From contig JALJPK010000005.1 of NCBI GenBank assembly GCA_022968985.1, positions 80,216 to 144,215 on the forward strand: a stretch of 64,000 nt of DNA, read 5' to 3'. Source of the DNA: Pseudomonadales bacterium. GTDB taxonomy: Bacteria > Pseudomonadota > Gammaproteobacteria > Pseudomonadales > Natronospirillaceae. Positions within the stretch are counted from its first letter, which is position 1, and the number at the start of each line of letters is the position of its first letter. Positions 9,383 to 20,167 of the stretch are shown one piece after another. Under the pieces are notes generated by a model, which saw nothing but the letters and a program-made list of their open reading frames with translations, did no database searches and had not been told where the DNA came from. The position numbers and the translations under genes were made by a program.

Positions 9383-9707
9383 ACCAGCTAATCACATACA
9401 TTGTAGCTCAGCAAGTTGACTGAGCTCCAAAAGAACAGTCAAAGCTAGCTGCTACATAGACACATAAACACATAGAGCAAAAATTTATTTTTCTTTTTAC
9501 TTAACTAGGGTTTAATTACACCTTTTATAGACTCAGAAAATTATACGATGGCAATTAAATAATCATTTTTATTAACTTAAAAGTACTATAAAAAGTAAAC
9601 CTATCTCCTTTTGAACTCTCATCAACTTTTGTTAAAACCTTAGTATTATTAACATAAATATTGAGTACGTTTTATCATAGGTAAAAATAAGGATTTTTAG
9701 TGGTTTA
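9383..9707. other. Intergenic region with short hairpin
   Basis: Contains AGCTCAG/CTGAGCT inverted repeat at 9405-9426 without a T run, so at best a weak terminator. Nothing else recognised between the convergent genes. Confidence 0.4.
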
Positions 9708-11387
9708 TCATTTTAATTTAAAATAACTCACTGAGTTTAAAAGTTTCTTACTAAGATCTGACAAAGACGAAGCGGAATCCATTGCAATTTGAGCACGTGC
9801 GCTATTTTCTTCGGTTACTTCATTCACATCGCGTACATTCGTTTGTATCTCATCGAGTGTATCTTTTTGCAATAATGACGCGGCTGATGTCTCTTTTGAA
9901 ATATCTTTAATTTGCTCGATAGAATTATTAATTTCATCAATTACGTTACCTGTATTTGATACATTTTTAACACTTTCTAATGATTTGGCATGACTGTTAT
10001 TAATGATCGAAACTGCGGTGAGTGTATTTTGTTTTAATGTACCTAATGTTAATTGAATTTCACTTGTAGAATCTTGAGTGCGTTTTGCTAAATTTCTTAC
10101 TTCATCTGCTACTACTGCAAACCCACGACCTTGTTCACCCGCCCGAGCTGCTTCAATAGCCGCATTTAGAGCTAATAGATTGGTTTGATCAGCAATACTT
10201 TTAATAACTTCAATAATATTCGTAATATTGTCAGCTTCTGTATCCAATTGTTCAATGGCTGCCACTGAACTTTCAATATCTAGGGCTAAAGCACCAATCG
10301 CTGTAATAGTGACATTAACAATCTCTTTGCCTTTTTGAGCTGATTCAATTGCACTATCTGACTTAGCAACAGCTGTATTCGCATGATCTGAAAGTTGTGT
10401 GGAAGCTGAATATAACTTATCAACCGAACCTGAAAGTTTTGCCATGTGTGAGCGTTGAAACTGCGCATCTTCGATCATTTTTTTGTTATCAGTAAGTAAC
10501 CCATCTGTCGATTCATCTAAATTGTTTGCTAATGACGTAACCGAATTAATAATTTTTTTAAGGTTGTTTGTCATACCAGAAACGGATCTTTTTATTTCGT
10601 TAATTTCATCCTTATTCTGTGCAACTACTATTGTTCTACTAAGGTCACCTTCAGCTAAAGACGATGTCACAGAAACAATAGACATCAGATCCTTTTTTAA
10701 ACGAGTAAGCAATAATATTGAAAAAATAATCACGATGAAAAAAATGCTGCTGGCTAGAATTGTTGATTGAATCACTATTTTATTTTCAGACTTAATAATT
10801 TGTTCTGAGCGAATACTAACTAGTTTGTCGTGCATTACATTAATAGTTTCAATGCTTTCAATAATAGGAGGAAAAGCAAGATTAGCTGCTTTTTCTGCTT
10901 TTTTGCGAGTTACAAACGTTGCTTGAGTTAACCAAACATTAGTTAATGTTAACAATGACGCATTAAGATGAGTGGCTTGTTCGATAAGTTGATCCCTGAA
11001 ATGTAATAAACCTTCGTTTTGGTTAAGCTCAAGAATCGAATTCCATTCACTTTCAAGCGCCACACTGGTAGTTAACAAACTAGTAGCGTATTCGTTAATC
11101 AAAGTTTGAACATTATTTGTGCTTTCTTCTAGTTCACTTTGTTCGATCGCACGTGATGAAAATCTCATACCCATTTCTTCAGAGAATTGATAAGCTTTAA
11201 TAATTCCTTTCCACTTATTGTTAATATTAGAATAAAATTGACGTATTTCAGAATCTAATACGATGTTATCCACAACTGAACGACTATTAACAACCAGATT
11301 AACCGACATAAACAGCAGTGCACACAATAATAGTGCGACCAGACTATATATTTTGAATAATAACTTTATGTTACGAAAAAAATTCAA
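9708..11387 (-). CDS. Methyl-accepting chemotaxis protein
   Basis: 559 aa. A first membrane segment (about 10-30), a periplasmic helical sensor of about 170 aa with no named domain, and a second membrane segment (about 202-226). Then a HAMP domain and the conserved signalling hairpin ([20 protein letters not shown], then [15 protein letters not shown]). The only start that preserves the first membrane segment is TTG at 11387; the first ATG lies inside that segment. Ligand unknown. Not linked to che genes. Confidence 0.93.
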   Translation of the reverse strand: MNFFRNIKLLFKIYSLVALLLCALLFMSVNLVVNSRSVVDNIVLDSEIRQFYSNINNKWKGIIKAYQFSEEMGMRFSSRAIEQSELEESTNNVQTLINEYATSLLTTSVALESEWNSILELNQNEGLLHFRDQLIEQATHLNASLLTLTNVWLTQATFVTRKKAEKAANLAFPPIIESIETINVMHDKLVSIRSEQIIKSENKIVIQSTILASSIFFIVIIFSILLLTRLKKDLMSIVSVTSSLAEGDLSRTIVVAQNKDEINEIKRSVSGMTNNLKKIINSVTSLANNLDESTDGLLTDNKKMIEDAQFQRSHMAKLSGSVDKLYSASTQLSDHANTAVAKSDSAIESAQKGKEIVNVTITAIGALALDIESSVAAIEQLDTEADNITNIIEVIKSIADQTNLLALNAAIEAARAGEQGRGFAVVADEVRNLAKRTQDSTSEIQLTLGTLKQNTLTAVSIINNSHAKSLESVKNVSNTGNVIDEINNSIEQIKDISKETSAASLLQKDTLDEIQTNVRDVNEVTEENSARAQIAMDSASSLSDLSKKLLNSVSYFKLK

Positions 11388-12301
11388 GCTAAATACCTAC
11401 AATAAATACATTATTAATAAAAGTTAATTCATAAAATTTGCAATTTTTGGCAATATATTAAGAATAGTTACCTTCTTACAAAAAACAAACAAGAATTCTA
11501 TATTCCATGTATTTGAAATGCTGACTCAAACAGTGTTATTGATTATGTTTTAAATTGTTAATAGCTCCGTTTATATTATTGTGTTGCCAAAAGTATCAGC
11601 TAAAAAAAGGCCTAATTGTTGATAGTGAATTAAATGGCACTTTTTTATCCCCTTAAATTTTCGAGTTACACTAGACTTAAGGCTAATATCTACTTTTAAA
11701 AATACAACAACATAACTTTAAAGTAACACCTTGATATTAAAAAAATACAATTTTTATAAGGCTCTACTTTTCGTAAAACAAAAAACCTGTTAGTTTATGC
11801 TACATCGCAATTGTCTGTTTTTTTGATGCAGTAACTGTTACAAAGTTGGAATATAAATACAATAAAAACTCTTGCAGCGTCGGTTTTGGAAGCTGGTCAA
11901 CCTTAGTTTTGGTGAAGTTAATTTACAACTACAACTACAACTACAACTACAACTATAATTATAAGTTGAAGTATTAGTGCCTATTGTGGCAATAGGAGAT
12001 TGCCATACCGACGAATATACAAATCAGCTGATGACTCTGAATCTGTACTCCCTGTAATTTTAGGAAACTAAGTGGGAGTTTTACTGAGATAACTGGGTGA
12101 GATTAAAGAGGCACTACATTTGCTAATATTAAAAGGTCGTAGCCCACAATTACGTATCTGATAACGTACATCGTTATTTAGACGATGAATTTGAACTAGC
12201 CATATTTATTACGCACAAAAAAACTAGAAAACATCAACAACACATTTGATTAAATGTATAAAGATAAATCTAGTTAAAGAGTTGTGCATTAAGGAATGTA
12301 T
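11388..12301. other. Long intergenic region, no intact gene
   Basis: About 0.9 kb between divergent genes. It holds the ACAACT array at 11925-11954 and a small inverted repeat near 11985-12005 (TGGCAAT/ATTGCCA). Six-frame reading shows only short, stop-interrupted stretches, so it may be decayed coding DNA, but I could not identify an ancestor. Confidence 0.4.
11925..11954. repeat. Hexamer tandem array ACAACT x5
   Basis: Five perfect ACAACT copies followed by degenerate copies, in the intergenic region upstream of the S-formylglutathione hydrolase gene. Typical slippage product. Confidence 0.95.
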
Positions 12302-13243
12302 ATGACAACTACAGAAATAACAGAAATAACAGAAATAACAGAAATAACAGAACCTAATGCCACGGTTATTAACAACATGGCAAATAATTCAGTACGAATT
12401 AAAAAGATAACAAGCAATAAACTGTTTGCAGGCAGTCAAAATAAATACGAACATCAATCTGATGTTTTAAATTGTACGATGCAATTTTCAATTTATTTAC
12501 CACCTCAGGTTACACAGTTAAAACCAGGTGAAACATTACCCGCACTTTATTGGTTATCAGGCTTAACTTGTACAGATGATAATTTCAGTACAAAAGCAGG
12601 GGCTCAAAAAATGGCGGCAAAGTTGGGTCTAATATTAATTATTCCCGATACTAGCCCACGTGGCGACCAAGTGAGTGATGATGATAATTATTATTTGGGG
12701 CAAGGAGCTGGGTTTTATTTAAACGCCACACAACCTCCCTGGAGCGATCATTACCATATGTATGATTATGTGGTGGATGAATTACCAAAAATAATAAACG
12801 CTAACTTTGCAATTGATGAAAAAAAAGTCAGTATATTTGGTCATTCCATGGGTGGACATGGTGCATTAACCATTGCGTTAAAAAATCCAGATAAATACAA
12901 ATCGGTTTCCGCGTTTTCCCCAATTAGTCATCCATCAGACTGCAGTTGGGGTCAAAAAATATTAACTGAATATTTAGGTAGCGACAACAAAAACTGGCAA
13001 CAATACGACGCAGCAATATTGATGGCTAATAGCCAACAGCATATTCCTGCATTGGTGGATCAAGGTTTAGATGATGATTTTTTAATTGAACAATTAAAAA
13101 CACACACTTTAAAAGCAGCGGCTAAAAAAAGTAATTATCCGTTAACGTTACGTATGCATGATGGCTACGATCATAGTTATTATTTTATCTCTAGTTTTAT
13201 TGATGAACATTTGCAGTTTCATTTCGACATTTTAACAAAATAG
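12302..13243 (+). CDS. fghA: S-formylglutathione hydrolase
   Basis: 313 aa. Hydrolyses S-formylglutathione to formate and glutathione in formaldehyde detoxification. Matches the esterase D family: LYWLSGLTCTDDNF, the nucleophile elbow GHSMGGHGAL, and the late HDGYDHSYYFI with the catalytic His. The first 30 residues are an extra N-terminal tail absent from typical family members, built from a TEI repeat. The ATG at 12302 has AAGGA at good spacing; an ATG at 12296 is too close to it. The usual partner, glutathione-dependent formaldehyde dehydrogenase, is not adjacent. Confidence 0.94.
   Translation: MTTTEITEITEITEITEPNATVINNMANNSVRIKKITSNKLFAGSQNKYEHQSDVLNCTMQFSIYLPPQVTQLKPGETLPALYWLSGLTCTDDNFSTKAGAQKMAAKLGLILIIPDTSPRGDQVSDDDNYYLGQGAGFYLNATQPPWSDHYHMYDYVVDELPKIINANFAIDEKKVSIFGHSMGGHGALTIALKNPDKYKSVSAFSPISHPSDCSWGQKILTEYLGSDNKNWQQYDAAILMANSQQHIPALVDQGLDDDFLIEQLKTHTLKAAAKKSNYPLTLRMHDGYDHSYYFISSFIDEHLQFHFDILTK
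12311..12352. repeat. In-frame 9-bp tandem repeat (ACAGAAATA x4.7)
   Basis: Four perfect copies and a partial fifth inside the start of the S-formylglutathione hydrolase gene, coding for Thr-Glu-Ile repeats. The 9-bp unit keeps the frame when copy number changes. Confidence 0.95.
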
Positions 13244-13257
13244 TGTTTTTGTTTATA

Positions 13258-13284
13258 TCAGCGCCTAACTAATTTAAGCGCTGA
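13258..13284. terminator. Hairpin between convergent genes
   Basis: TCAGCGC/GCGCTGA stem with a 13-nt AT-rich loop, 15 bp after the S-formylglutathione hydrolase stop. The following T run is weak, so termination is likely but not certain. Confidence 0.5.
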
Positions 13285-13353
13285 TTATAACTATTTATAT
13301 TGTAATCACTTAAAAACTAAATTCAAAATCCATCCTACGATATAAACAGTTGA

Positions 13354-13641
13354 TTATGAAAAATATTCACCCGTTGGTGGTTTAGCCAATAACGGCATCA
13401 TCTGTATGATTTGTTGTTGCATTAACTCTTTTGGGTAATTAGCAAGTGAAGCTTGATGTGATTCTTTATCAGTCCACTTTTCTAAAATAATGATATGTGT
13501 TTTATCCTGGTCAGACTGCCAAACTTCAAAACCTAAATTACCTGCCGAAGCATTAATGTACTCACGTAAGGATTCTGCAAAGGTTAATAGTTCATCTTGT
13601 TTGCCTTCTACTGCATAAAAATGGTTATGTCTTAAAATCAT
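13354..13641 (-). CDS. Putative quinol monooxygenase (ABM domain)
   Basis: 95 aa. One antibiotic-biosynthesis-monooxygenase ferredoxin-like domain: NHFYAVEGKQDELL, LGFEVWQSDQDKTHIIILEKW and the late LLAKPPTGEYF. Members are small dimeric heme-free quinol or quinone oxygenases such as YgiN. The ATG at 13641 follows a GAGAG ribosome site; an upstream in-frame TTG lacks one. It lies 31 bp downstream of the MmcQ-like gene and may be cotranscribed. Confidence 0.82.
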   Translation of the reverse strand: MILRHNHFYAVEGKQDELLTFAESLREYINASAGNLGFEVWQSDQDKTHIIILEKWTDKESHQASLANYPKELMQQQIIQMMPLLAKPPTGEYFS

Positions 13642-13672
13642 AATATTCAACTCTCGCGATTAATTCTGTTAT

Positions 13673-14056
13673 TTATTTTAACAACAAACACTGTGTACGT
13701 TTTACTTTAGTTAAGCCCTTAAACACCAATCGATACGACTCCAACATCATACTGATTATATGTTCATCTGGAATTTCCTGTTCACCAAATTGATGCACGC
13801 TCACAGTATTCCAATGTTTTTTATTCATGTGATACGCACTAGTTACATTATTATAAGTGGCGCGAAGTGCCAACGCTTCATCGGGTTCGCATTTTAAATT
13901 AATACACAGCGATTGCCCCAATGTGCTGTCTTTAATAAATATTAACGCATACATCTTGCCCATCACTTTATATACGTCAGTTGTTTTATTAAACGGCTGT
14001 GATAATTCTGCGCCTTGTAAGCTGTTTAAAAATTGGTGAATTTGCTTAGCGTTCAT
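13673..14056 (-). CDS. MmcQ/YjbR family protein
   Basis: 127 aa. Fits the MmcQ/YjbR (CyaY-like fold) family: start with a short helix, [43 protein letters not shown] and [10 protein letters not shown]. The fold is thought to bind DNA or small ligands but its function is not settled. A second member is at 49127-49498. Confidence 0.85.
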   Translation of the reverse strand: MNAKQIHQFLNSLQGAELSQPFNKTTDVYKVMGKMYALIFIKDSTLGQSLCINLKCEPDEALALRATYNNVTSAYHMNKKHWNTVSVHQFGEQEIPDEHIISMMLESYRLVFKGLTKVKRTQCLLLK

Positions 14057-14148
14057 ATTTGTTCCAGCAACTTAATCTGTTTTTTATTGGCATCTCTAAA
14101 ACTCCTATCCTAAGCTTAATATGGTTTTTCCATTTAAGAATATTTTTT

Positions 14149-15756
14149 ATGTCACCAATACGTTTATCCAAAATCATTCCAACTCTTGTTATTTCAATTG
14201 CCAGTATAATTGCCTTACAAACCTATGTATTAGAGCGCCAATCAAAACACATAGAACTAAATTTACAGCAAACCCAAACCAATTTATTCCCTCTTGTAAC
14301 AACTTTAAAAGACGCTCAAATTTCGATTATTCAAGTGCAACAATGGTTAAACAACATAAGTGCAACACGTGGCCAGGATGGTTTAGATAATGGATTTGTT
14401 GAAGCCAAAAAATCGGCATCGGATTTTTTAAATTTGATGCAAGAGGCACAAATACTAGATCCTGACAATGCTAGCACTTATAAAGGCTTAATCAAAATCT
14501 TTGAACCTTATTATCAAAGTGGTCAAACCATGGCAAAAGCTTATATTGATGGTGGTCCAAAATCAGGCAACACAATGAAGGCTCAATTTAATACCCATGA
14601 CACCAATATGACATTAGCTGTAGAAAATATGTTTCAACAACTTAATAACTCAATCATTGAACAATTTTTAATACAACATGAAAATAATAATACAAATATT
14701 ATTTATGTATTTAGTTTTATCTATATCCTGATGTTGATTTTAATGATTATTGGAGTACGAGTATTAGTAGTTAAACCCGCAGCTTATATTAGTGATCAAT
14801 TACATAAAATATCTGATGGTGACTTTACAGTTTCGATTGATTTAGAAGATGGCAATGAGTTTGGTGATATTGCCCAATCAAGTAATAGAATTGTTGAACA
14901 AATGGGAAAAAACCTAAGGGATATCACTGTGTCAGGAATGCAAACTAGCGCATATGCACACGCCCTTACTTTTTCTATTGAAGACGCCCAAGAGCATTTT
15001 GACAATCAAACAACAGAAACTAAAAATGTGGTCAGCGCAATCGAACAGCTCGCTACTCTGGGTAATATTGTAGAAAGTAAATCATTAGAAGCATCTCAGG
15101 TCTCTTCAGATGTTAAAAACAAAACACAACTCAGTCGACAATTGTTGCTCGACTCAGTCGGTGCAACTAATGAATTAGCTCAGCGCATGAAAAAAGCCAA
15201 AGAAACCGTCAGTGAATTAGCGCAAAGCAGTAACAATATCACCGAAGTCATGTCGGTTATTCAAGGTATTGCCGAGCAAACTAACTTACTTGCATTAAAT
15301 GCAGCCATTGAGGCCGCACGTGCAGGTGAACAGGGCCGAGGATTTGCTGTGGTGGCTGATGAAGTTCGAAATTTGGCATCACGCACCCAAGAATCAGCTC
15401 AACAAATTAACGAGATGATTAACTCACTTCAAAGTAATGCTGATAAAACAGTTGCTTTAATTACTGAAAATCAAAATCAAGCATTACAAAATGCAGAAGC
15501 CAACGAGCAGGTAATCACATCTCTGACAACTATTTTTGATGCGATCGATAATTTAAGCACATTAAATAACACAATCAGTGAAGCGGCCTCGTCTCAAAAA
15601 GAACAAGCCGATGAGGTCAGCCTAACGATTATTCGCTCAAATGAAATCACTGTTCAATACACTAATAGTTCTCAACAATTTCACAGATTTAGTAAACAGT
15701 TAGGCAAAAATGCAAAAGATTTTAATAAATTGGCTGTTAATTTAAAGATGTTCTAA
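14149..15756 (+). CDS. Methyl-accepting chemotaxis protein
   Basis: 535 aa. Membrane segments at about 10-28 and 210-232 flank a helical periplasmic sensor; a HAMP domain and the conserved tip ([36 protein letters not shown]) follow. I start at ATG 14149 (MSPIRLSK) because it sits just before the first membrane segment. An in-frame TTG at 14059 would add 30 residues overlapping the divergent gene's promoter region and looks spurious. The sensor differs from the chemoreceptor at 9708. Confidence 0.93.
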   Translation: MSPIRLSKIIPTLVISIASIIALQTYVLERQSKHIELNLQQTQTNLFPLVTTLKDAQISIIQVQQWLNNISATRGQDGLDNGFVEAKKSASDFLNLMQEAQILDPDNASTYKGLIKIFEPYYQSGQTMAKAYIDGGPKSGNTMKAQFNTHDTNMTLAVENMFQQLNNSIIEQFLIQHENNNTNIIYVFSFIYILMLILMIIGVRVLVVKPAAYISDQLHKISDGDFTVSIDLEDGNEFGDIAQSSNRIVEQMGKNLRDITVSGMQTSAYAHALTFSIEDAQEHFDNQTTETKNVVSAIEQLATLGNIVESKSLEASQVSSDVKNKTQLSRQLLLDSVGATNELAQRMKKAKETVSELAQSSNNITEVMSVIQGIAEQTNLLALNAAIEAARAGEQGRGFAVVADEVRNLASRTQESAQQINEMINSLQSNADKTVALITENQNQALQNAEANEQVITSLTTIFDAIDNLSTLNNTISEAASSQKEQADEVSLTIIRSNEITVQYTNSSQQFHRFSKQLGKNAKDFNKLAVNLKMF

Positions 15757-15923
15757 ACGAGCTTAATTAGTGAACATTACTGTAAAGCTGACAGTTCTTA
15801 GTAAAAAACTGTGAATTACAGTAAAAATAACATCCTATAACTGTCGTAGTACATTATAGTTCTCAAAAAATTTAATGCAGCATGGCAATCATTGTAAAAG
15901 TTAACCCTTATTCAGTTAAACAG

Positions 15924-16469
15924 TTAAAAACTCCAGCTAATACCCGCTTCATAAGCCAATTTAAATTGCGATGAACTTTCTATTGTATCTGGCACAACTG
16001 ACATACCATTTACCTCACAACTTATGCCTTCATCCATTACTACAATCTGTTTAAACCCTGCACCGAGTTTAATACTGAAGCCATTATTAAATCTCCATGC
16101 ATGTCCACCTAACAACACACCTGTTGCGCTGTTTGTTGTACAAGACAACAACCCGTCTTGTACATTAATATTCACATTAGAATAATACAACCGCCCTGCA
16201 AAATAAGCACCGTCGTCTTTAAAACCATTAAATGCATACTCCCCACGTGCGCCTATATCAAATGCTCTGACATTAACGGTTGTTAAACCTAAATTCATAA
16301 AACCAACTGAAGGACCAAATTTAATATTTTTATCCACTTCTATCAATACGTCAGCAGTGGTTGCACCTGTTAAAATACTAAGTGGGTTAAAATTCACTTC
16401 AATAGCCTGTGCAGTTAATGACAAAAACACAAATCCTATTAGACTAATTTTTTTCTTTATATGTGTCAT
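15924..16469 (-). CDS. Putative outer-membrane beta-barrel protein
   Basis: 181 aa. Signal peptide KKKISLIGFVFLSLTAQA, mature start near IEVNFNPL. The rest alternates hydrophobic and polar residues as in a small barrel and ends with a C-terminal aromatic (SWSF), the usual BAM signal. Two Cys (in LLSCTTN and GISCEV) may form a disulfide. The ATG at 16469 is preceded by GAGAAAG; an ATG further upstream would bury the signal peptide. No named family recognised. Confidence 0.72.
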   Translation of the reverse strand: MTHIKKKISLIGFVFLSLTAQAIEVNFNPLSILTGATTADVLIEVDKNIKFGPSVGFMNLGLTTVNVRAFDIGARGEYAFNGFKDDGAYFAGRLYYSNVNINVQDGLLSCTTNSATGVLLGGHAWRFNNGFSIKLGAGFKQIVVMDEGISCEVNGMSVVPDTIESSSQFKLAYEAGISWSF

Positions 16470-16663
16470 AAACTTTCTCGTTAGTTGTTTGGATGAATCA
16501 TAACATACAGTAATATTCATGCTGTTTATGTTGAATTTAGCATTTTAATCAAGTTAATAATGTTTTAAACAGATAAAATAGTTAATTTCAAATAAACTAT
16601 TTTTTTTTAGCTTCATCAATGTCAATTGAGTATAATTCTTCTATTTAATCAGACAACATAATC

Positions 16664-17548
16664 ATGAGTTCAAAGCCAAGTATTAAAAAACAACTTCACC
16701 CAAGAAATATCCACAACCATGGTTATGACTATAAACAACTGATTCAAAGTTACCCTAACCTACAAACTCATGTATTTAAAAATGAACAGGGTAATTTAAG
16801 TATCGACTTTGCCAACTCAGAATCGGTTAAACAACTTAATACAGCCATACTCAAACACGATTATAAAATCAACAATTGGGATATACCCAAAAATGCATTA
16901 TGCCCACCTATACCAGGGCGTGCCGACTATATACATTACGTTGCCGATTTATTAAATTCACCTACCGCTAATTCAAACATAAAGTTATTAGATATCGGAA
17001 CCGGCGCTAATTGTATTTATCCATTATTAGCCAGCCAAATATACCAATGGCAATGTGTAGGCAGTGATATTAGTGATGAGTCTTTGACAAACATTGAATC
17101 AATTTTAATAAACAATCCAAAATTAAAATCAAAAATCGAAACTAGAAAACAAAACGACAAACATAAAATATTTGATGGCATCATCCAAAAAGACGAACAC
17201 TTTGATATCACAGTATGTAATCCTCCGTTTCATGCATCTGAAAATGACGCCATAAAAGCCAGTGCTCTAAAAAGTAAAAATCTTGGATTAGACAACACTG
17301 TATTGAATTTTGGCGGACAAGCAAACGAATTATGGTGTAACGGCGGTGAGAAATTATTTCTTAAAAAAATGATTAAAGAATCAAAAGACTTTAAAAACCA
17401 AGTGACTTGGTTTACAAGTTTGCTGTCTAAAGCAGAGAACTTAAAACCGTCTATTAAATTGATTAATAAACTCGGTGCGATTGAAGTTAAACAGATTGAG
17501 ATGATTCAAGGAAAAAAGATTACTCGGGTGTTAGCTTGGCGCTTTTGA
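16664..17548 (+). CDS. rlmF: 23S rRNA (adenine(1618)-N6)-methyltransferase RlmF
   Basis: 294 aa. The SAM-binding motif LDIGTGANCIYPLL and the catalytic N6-methyladenine motif NPPFH are present. The N-terminal LHPRNIHNHGYDYKQL and the GRADYIHYVADLL segment are diagnostic of RlmF/YbiN. Methylates A1618 of 23S rRNA. Monocistronic. Confidence 0.95.
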   Translation: MSSKPSIKKQLHPRNIHNHGYDYKQLIQSYPNLQTHVFKNEQGNLSIDFANSESVKQLNTAILKHDYKINNWDIPKNALCPPIPGRADYIHYVADLLNSPTANSNIKLLDIGTGANCIYPLLASQIYQWQCVGSDISDESLTNIESILINNPKLKSKIETRKQNDKHKIFDGIIQKDEHFDITVCNPPFHASENDAIKASALKSKNLGLDNTVLNFGGQANELWCNGGEKLFLKKMIKESKDFKNQVTWFTSLLSKAENLKPSIKLINKLGAIEVKQIEMIQGKKITRVLAWRF

Positions 17549-17646
17549 TTAATCTTAATTTATTAGAAGGGGTTAAAACTAGAAACTAGAAACTAATAAA
17601 ACACACAATAATTGTTATCGGAAATTAAATAGATTGGTATAACAAA

Positions 17647-18486
17647 TCATTTATTCCAATTTCGAAAAGGATACGACCACTGCCCAAATAAATGATTGGG
17701 GACATCTGGATCATTTTTTAACCCAATCTCTAATACAGCTGTATCTACAACATCATCTTTTGGTAAATAAAATGTACCAAATGCTATATCCCAAATACTT
17801 AATATCTTACCAAAATTACAATGTTTGTCTTTATTATGATGCCACCTATGTAGATTGGCACTATTAAAAATATAATTTAATTTTCCCGCTTTATAATCCA
17901 CATTACAATGCTCTAGATATCCTGTAATTAAATTTAATGTGGCTAATGCAAATAAAGTTGTTTCAGAAGCACCTAAAAGAATTAAAGGTATAAAATAAAT
18001 CGCTGATGACAAAAAGGAATCAACAGGATGAAAACGTGCTGAATTCATTAAATATATTCGTTTTGAACCATGATGAATGGCATGAAACAACCATAATTTT
18101 CGTTTTGTATGCACTAAACGATGATAAACATAATACACTAACTCACATAACAATAAGAAAAACAAAAATTCAACAAAGACATTGGATATAAATTCAGTTA
18201 ATGAAAAGCTGGATATTAAAACAAGTAGAATTATTTGTGTGAGCAGATTTACTACAGGAAATAATAAGTTGGTATGAATTAAATCGGCAATATAATCACC
18301 CTGTTTAATATTCCAGATTTTTTTATGTGTCAGTAACCTTTCAAATACACTGTGTTGAATTAAACATAACAATGCAATTATCAATATTGCAGCATACTGT
18401 GATATTTGAATATATAAAAAAGCCGCCAATATACTGAATATTAATATCGACAACGGGTAATAACTGTATTTTATTATTTTATCCAT
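17647..18486 (-). CDS. Sterol desaturase / fatty acid hydroxylase family membrane protein
   Basis: 279 aa, last gene of the eight-gene operon. About four to five membrane helices. The di-iron histidine clusters are complete: HRLVH (122-126), HAIHH (135-139), an HPVD and HRWHHNKDKH near 214. The family hydroxylates or desaturates membrane lipids, for example sterols, ceramides, carotenoids or alkylglycerols. The ATG at 18486 overlaps the stop of the PAP2-like gene by 13 bp, which implies coupled translation. The substrate is presumably the operon's lipid product; this is inference. Confidence 0.88.
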   Translation of the reverse strand: MDKIIKYSYYPLSILIFSILAAFLYIQISQYAAILIIALLCLIQHSVFERLLTHKKIWNIKQGDYIADLIHTNLLFPVVNLLTQIILLVLISSFSLTEFISNVFVEFLFFLLLCELVYYVYHRLVHTKRKLWLFHAIHHGSKRIYLMNSARFHPVDSFLSSAIYFIPLILLGASETTLFALATLNLITGYLEHCNVDYKAGKLNYIFNSANLHRWHHNKDKHCNFGKILSIWDIAFGTFYLPKDDVVDTAVLEIGLKNDPDVPNHLFGQWSYPFRNWNK

Positions 18487-19094
18487 GATTGACACCAAAC
18501 TCGAATAAACTGTGCTTTTTGACTAAAAATAATACCACACAACAAACTTACCCAACCACCTAGAATATCCCAAAAATAATGTTGTTTAGTGGTTAATACC
18601 GACAGTGAAAATAATAAATACAATACAATCATAAAACGTAATTTAGGATTATCTTTAACAAAAAAATACACAGCCAGACCAGGAACCGCTATATGCCCAG
18701 ATGGAAAACAATTAGTCGGTTGATCAATTGTCATTAACGATAAATACCAAGCATCCACAAAATAACCCGTCGGTATAAACTCAGGGCGTATATAAGTTGT
18801 GGGCAACAAAATAAATATTAAATAATTTAATAACACTGTAAAAGTAGTTGCCATTAAGACGGCTATAAATATGTCTTTATTTTTAATAAAAATAGGCACT
18901 ACTGATAATAATATTAATAAATAATAAGGAATAATCGTCCACACATTAAATGCAAACAGTTCATCAACAAATATCATTGGCATTAAACTGGGTTCAAAAA
19001 TCGGGTAACGATTGGTTAATTGATAACCAATATATAAAAAAGCCCCCCACAATAAAAACAAACAAGCACGTTGGTATCTATTAGTTATTTTCAT
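18474..19094 (-). CDS. PAP2-like / sphingomyelin-synthase-like membrane phosphotransferase
   Basis: 206 aa, about six membrane helices. PSGH (131-134) is the second PAP2 motif; the third is KQHYFWDILGG with H172 and D176. The HYxxD form, without the usual SRxxxxxHxxxD, is closer to sphingomyelin or inositol-phosphorylceramide synthases than to plain lipid phosphatases. It could therefore be a phosphatase or a headgroup transferase. The ATG at 19094 overlaps the GNAT-like gene's stop by 14 bp; in-frame ATGs further upstream lie inside that gene. Confidence 0.8.
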   Translation of the reverse strand: MKITNRYQRACLFLLWGAFLYIGYQLTNRYPIFEPSLMPMIFVDELFAFNVWTIIPYYLLILLSVVPIFIKNKDIFIAVLMATTFTVLLNYLIFILLPTTYIRPEFIPTGYFVDAWYLSLMTIDQPTNCFPSGHIAVPGLAVYFFVKDNPKLRFMIVLYLLFSLSVLTTKQHYFWDILGGWVSLLCGIIFSQKAQFIRVWCQSWIK

Positions 19095-20133
19095 AGTGTT
19101 TCTTATATAAGGCATAATCAATGGTTTGTACTTCACCATACTTATCAGAGTAATTAAGCACAAATTGGCTGTCTTCCATGGTGGCACCTGTGGTGCTGAT
19201 ACCGTGTGGGTACTGCGCTAACGTATAACCATTCATTAATTTAAATAAACCTTTACCCTGAAACTGCTCATGAATACATACTGTTTTATATATTAAATCA
19301 CTGCAACTATCTGACATTTTTAACTTATTTTCAGTTGCGTATTTTTTATGATCAAACATAAAATTAAAGCCCGCCAATTGACCATGATAATAATACACAA
19401 ATGAATATCTAGGGTGAATATAGTTTAATATTTCGTCTATATAAATGGATTCGAATAACTCAAAACTGATAGGGTTAAATTCACTTTTATGTTTAAACTG
19501 AGCGATAACTAACTCATAAATGTCTTGTATATAATTAGCAATAGAATTCTTATCAATTGATTTAATGCTAAAGTTTTTCTTTGACTGTTCAACAAGTTTA
19601 AGATCTAACTCACCATTAAGAATCACATCTAATGCTTTGGCGCTTGAATATTGTGAATGATAGGTTTTATCCACACTAAAACCACAACCTTCTAATAAAC
19701 TAGGGTAATAAGATAAATTATTCGGTTCCCCTAAAAAATTAGATCGCTCAAAACAGTTTAATTTAAAACGATACTTAAAAAACGTTGAAAAGTTAATAGG
19801 TCCCACTAATTGTTTTTTATCACCATACTGTGTTTGAATAAAATCAAAACATTGATTAACTAACTCTTGATCATTAATCGATTCAAAAAAACCAAAATTC
19901 ACAATCGTGTCAGAATCTAATGACTGATACAAAATCACAGTTAATTGATTAGGAATCATTATTAACTGAATATTTTTAATAGGTAACTGCTCGGCGCTTT
20001 CAATCAGTTTACGAGTTTGTGCAAAGTCTTGTGGATTTAAAGTATTAACTGTCGATTGTAATTCATCCACTAACGTTGTCGAAAAAGGGTAATGAAAACA
20101 ATAATGCTTAAAATCTATTTTATTTATAATCAT
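19081..20133 (-). CDS. GNAT-like N-acyltransferase, putative
   Basis: 350 aa, soluble. The C-terminal half looks like a GNAT fold: YYYHGQLAGFNFMFD (strand pair), then VCIHEQFQGKGLFKLMNGY, which fits the acyl-CoA pyrophosphate loop QxxGxG/A. The N-terminal half carries GPINFSTFFKYRFKL and a PSLLEGCGF segment seen in two-domain GNAT relatives. It sits in the operon 34 bp after the dikinase-like gene and overlaps the PAP2-like gene. Probably acylates an amine in the operon's product; no substrate can be read. Confidence 0.62.
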   Translation of the reverse strand: MIINKIDFKHYCFHYPFSTTLVDELQSTVNTLNPQDFAQTRKLIESAEQLPIKNIQLIMIPNQLTVILYQSLDSDTIVNFGFFESINDQELVNQCFDFIQTQYGDKKQLVGPINFSTFFKYRFKLNCFERSNFLGEPNNLSYYPSLLEGCGFSVDKTYHSQYSSAKALDVILNGELDLKLVEQSKKNFSIKSIDKNSIANYIQDIYELVIAQFKHKSEFNPISFELFESIYIDEILNYIHPRYSFVYYYHGQLAGFNFMFDHKKYATENKLKMSDSCSDLIYKTVCIHEQFQGKGLFKLMNGYTLAQYPHGISTTGATMEDSQFVLNYSDKYGEVQTIDYALYKKHYENN

Positions 20134-20167
20134 ATTTAAAACTCTATTTATCTATTTGTCTATTTTT

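Noticed and set aside
14059..14148. N-terminal extension of the chemoreceptor from TTG
   Set aside because: It would overlap the promoter region of the divergent gene and add residues before a normal first membrane segment.
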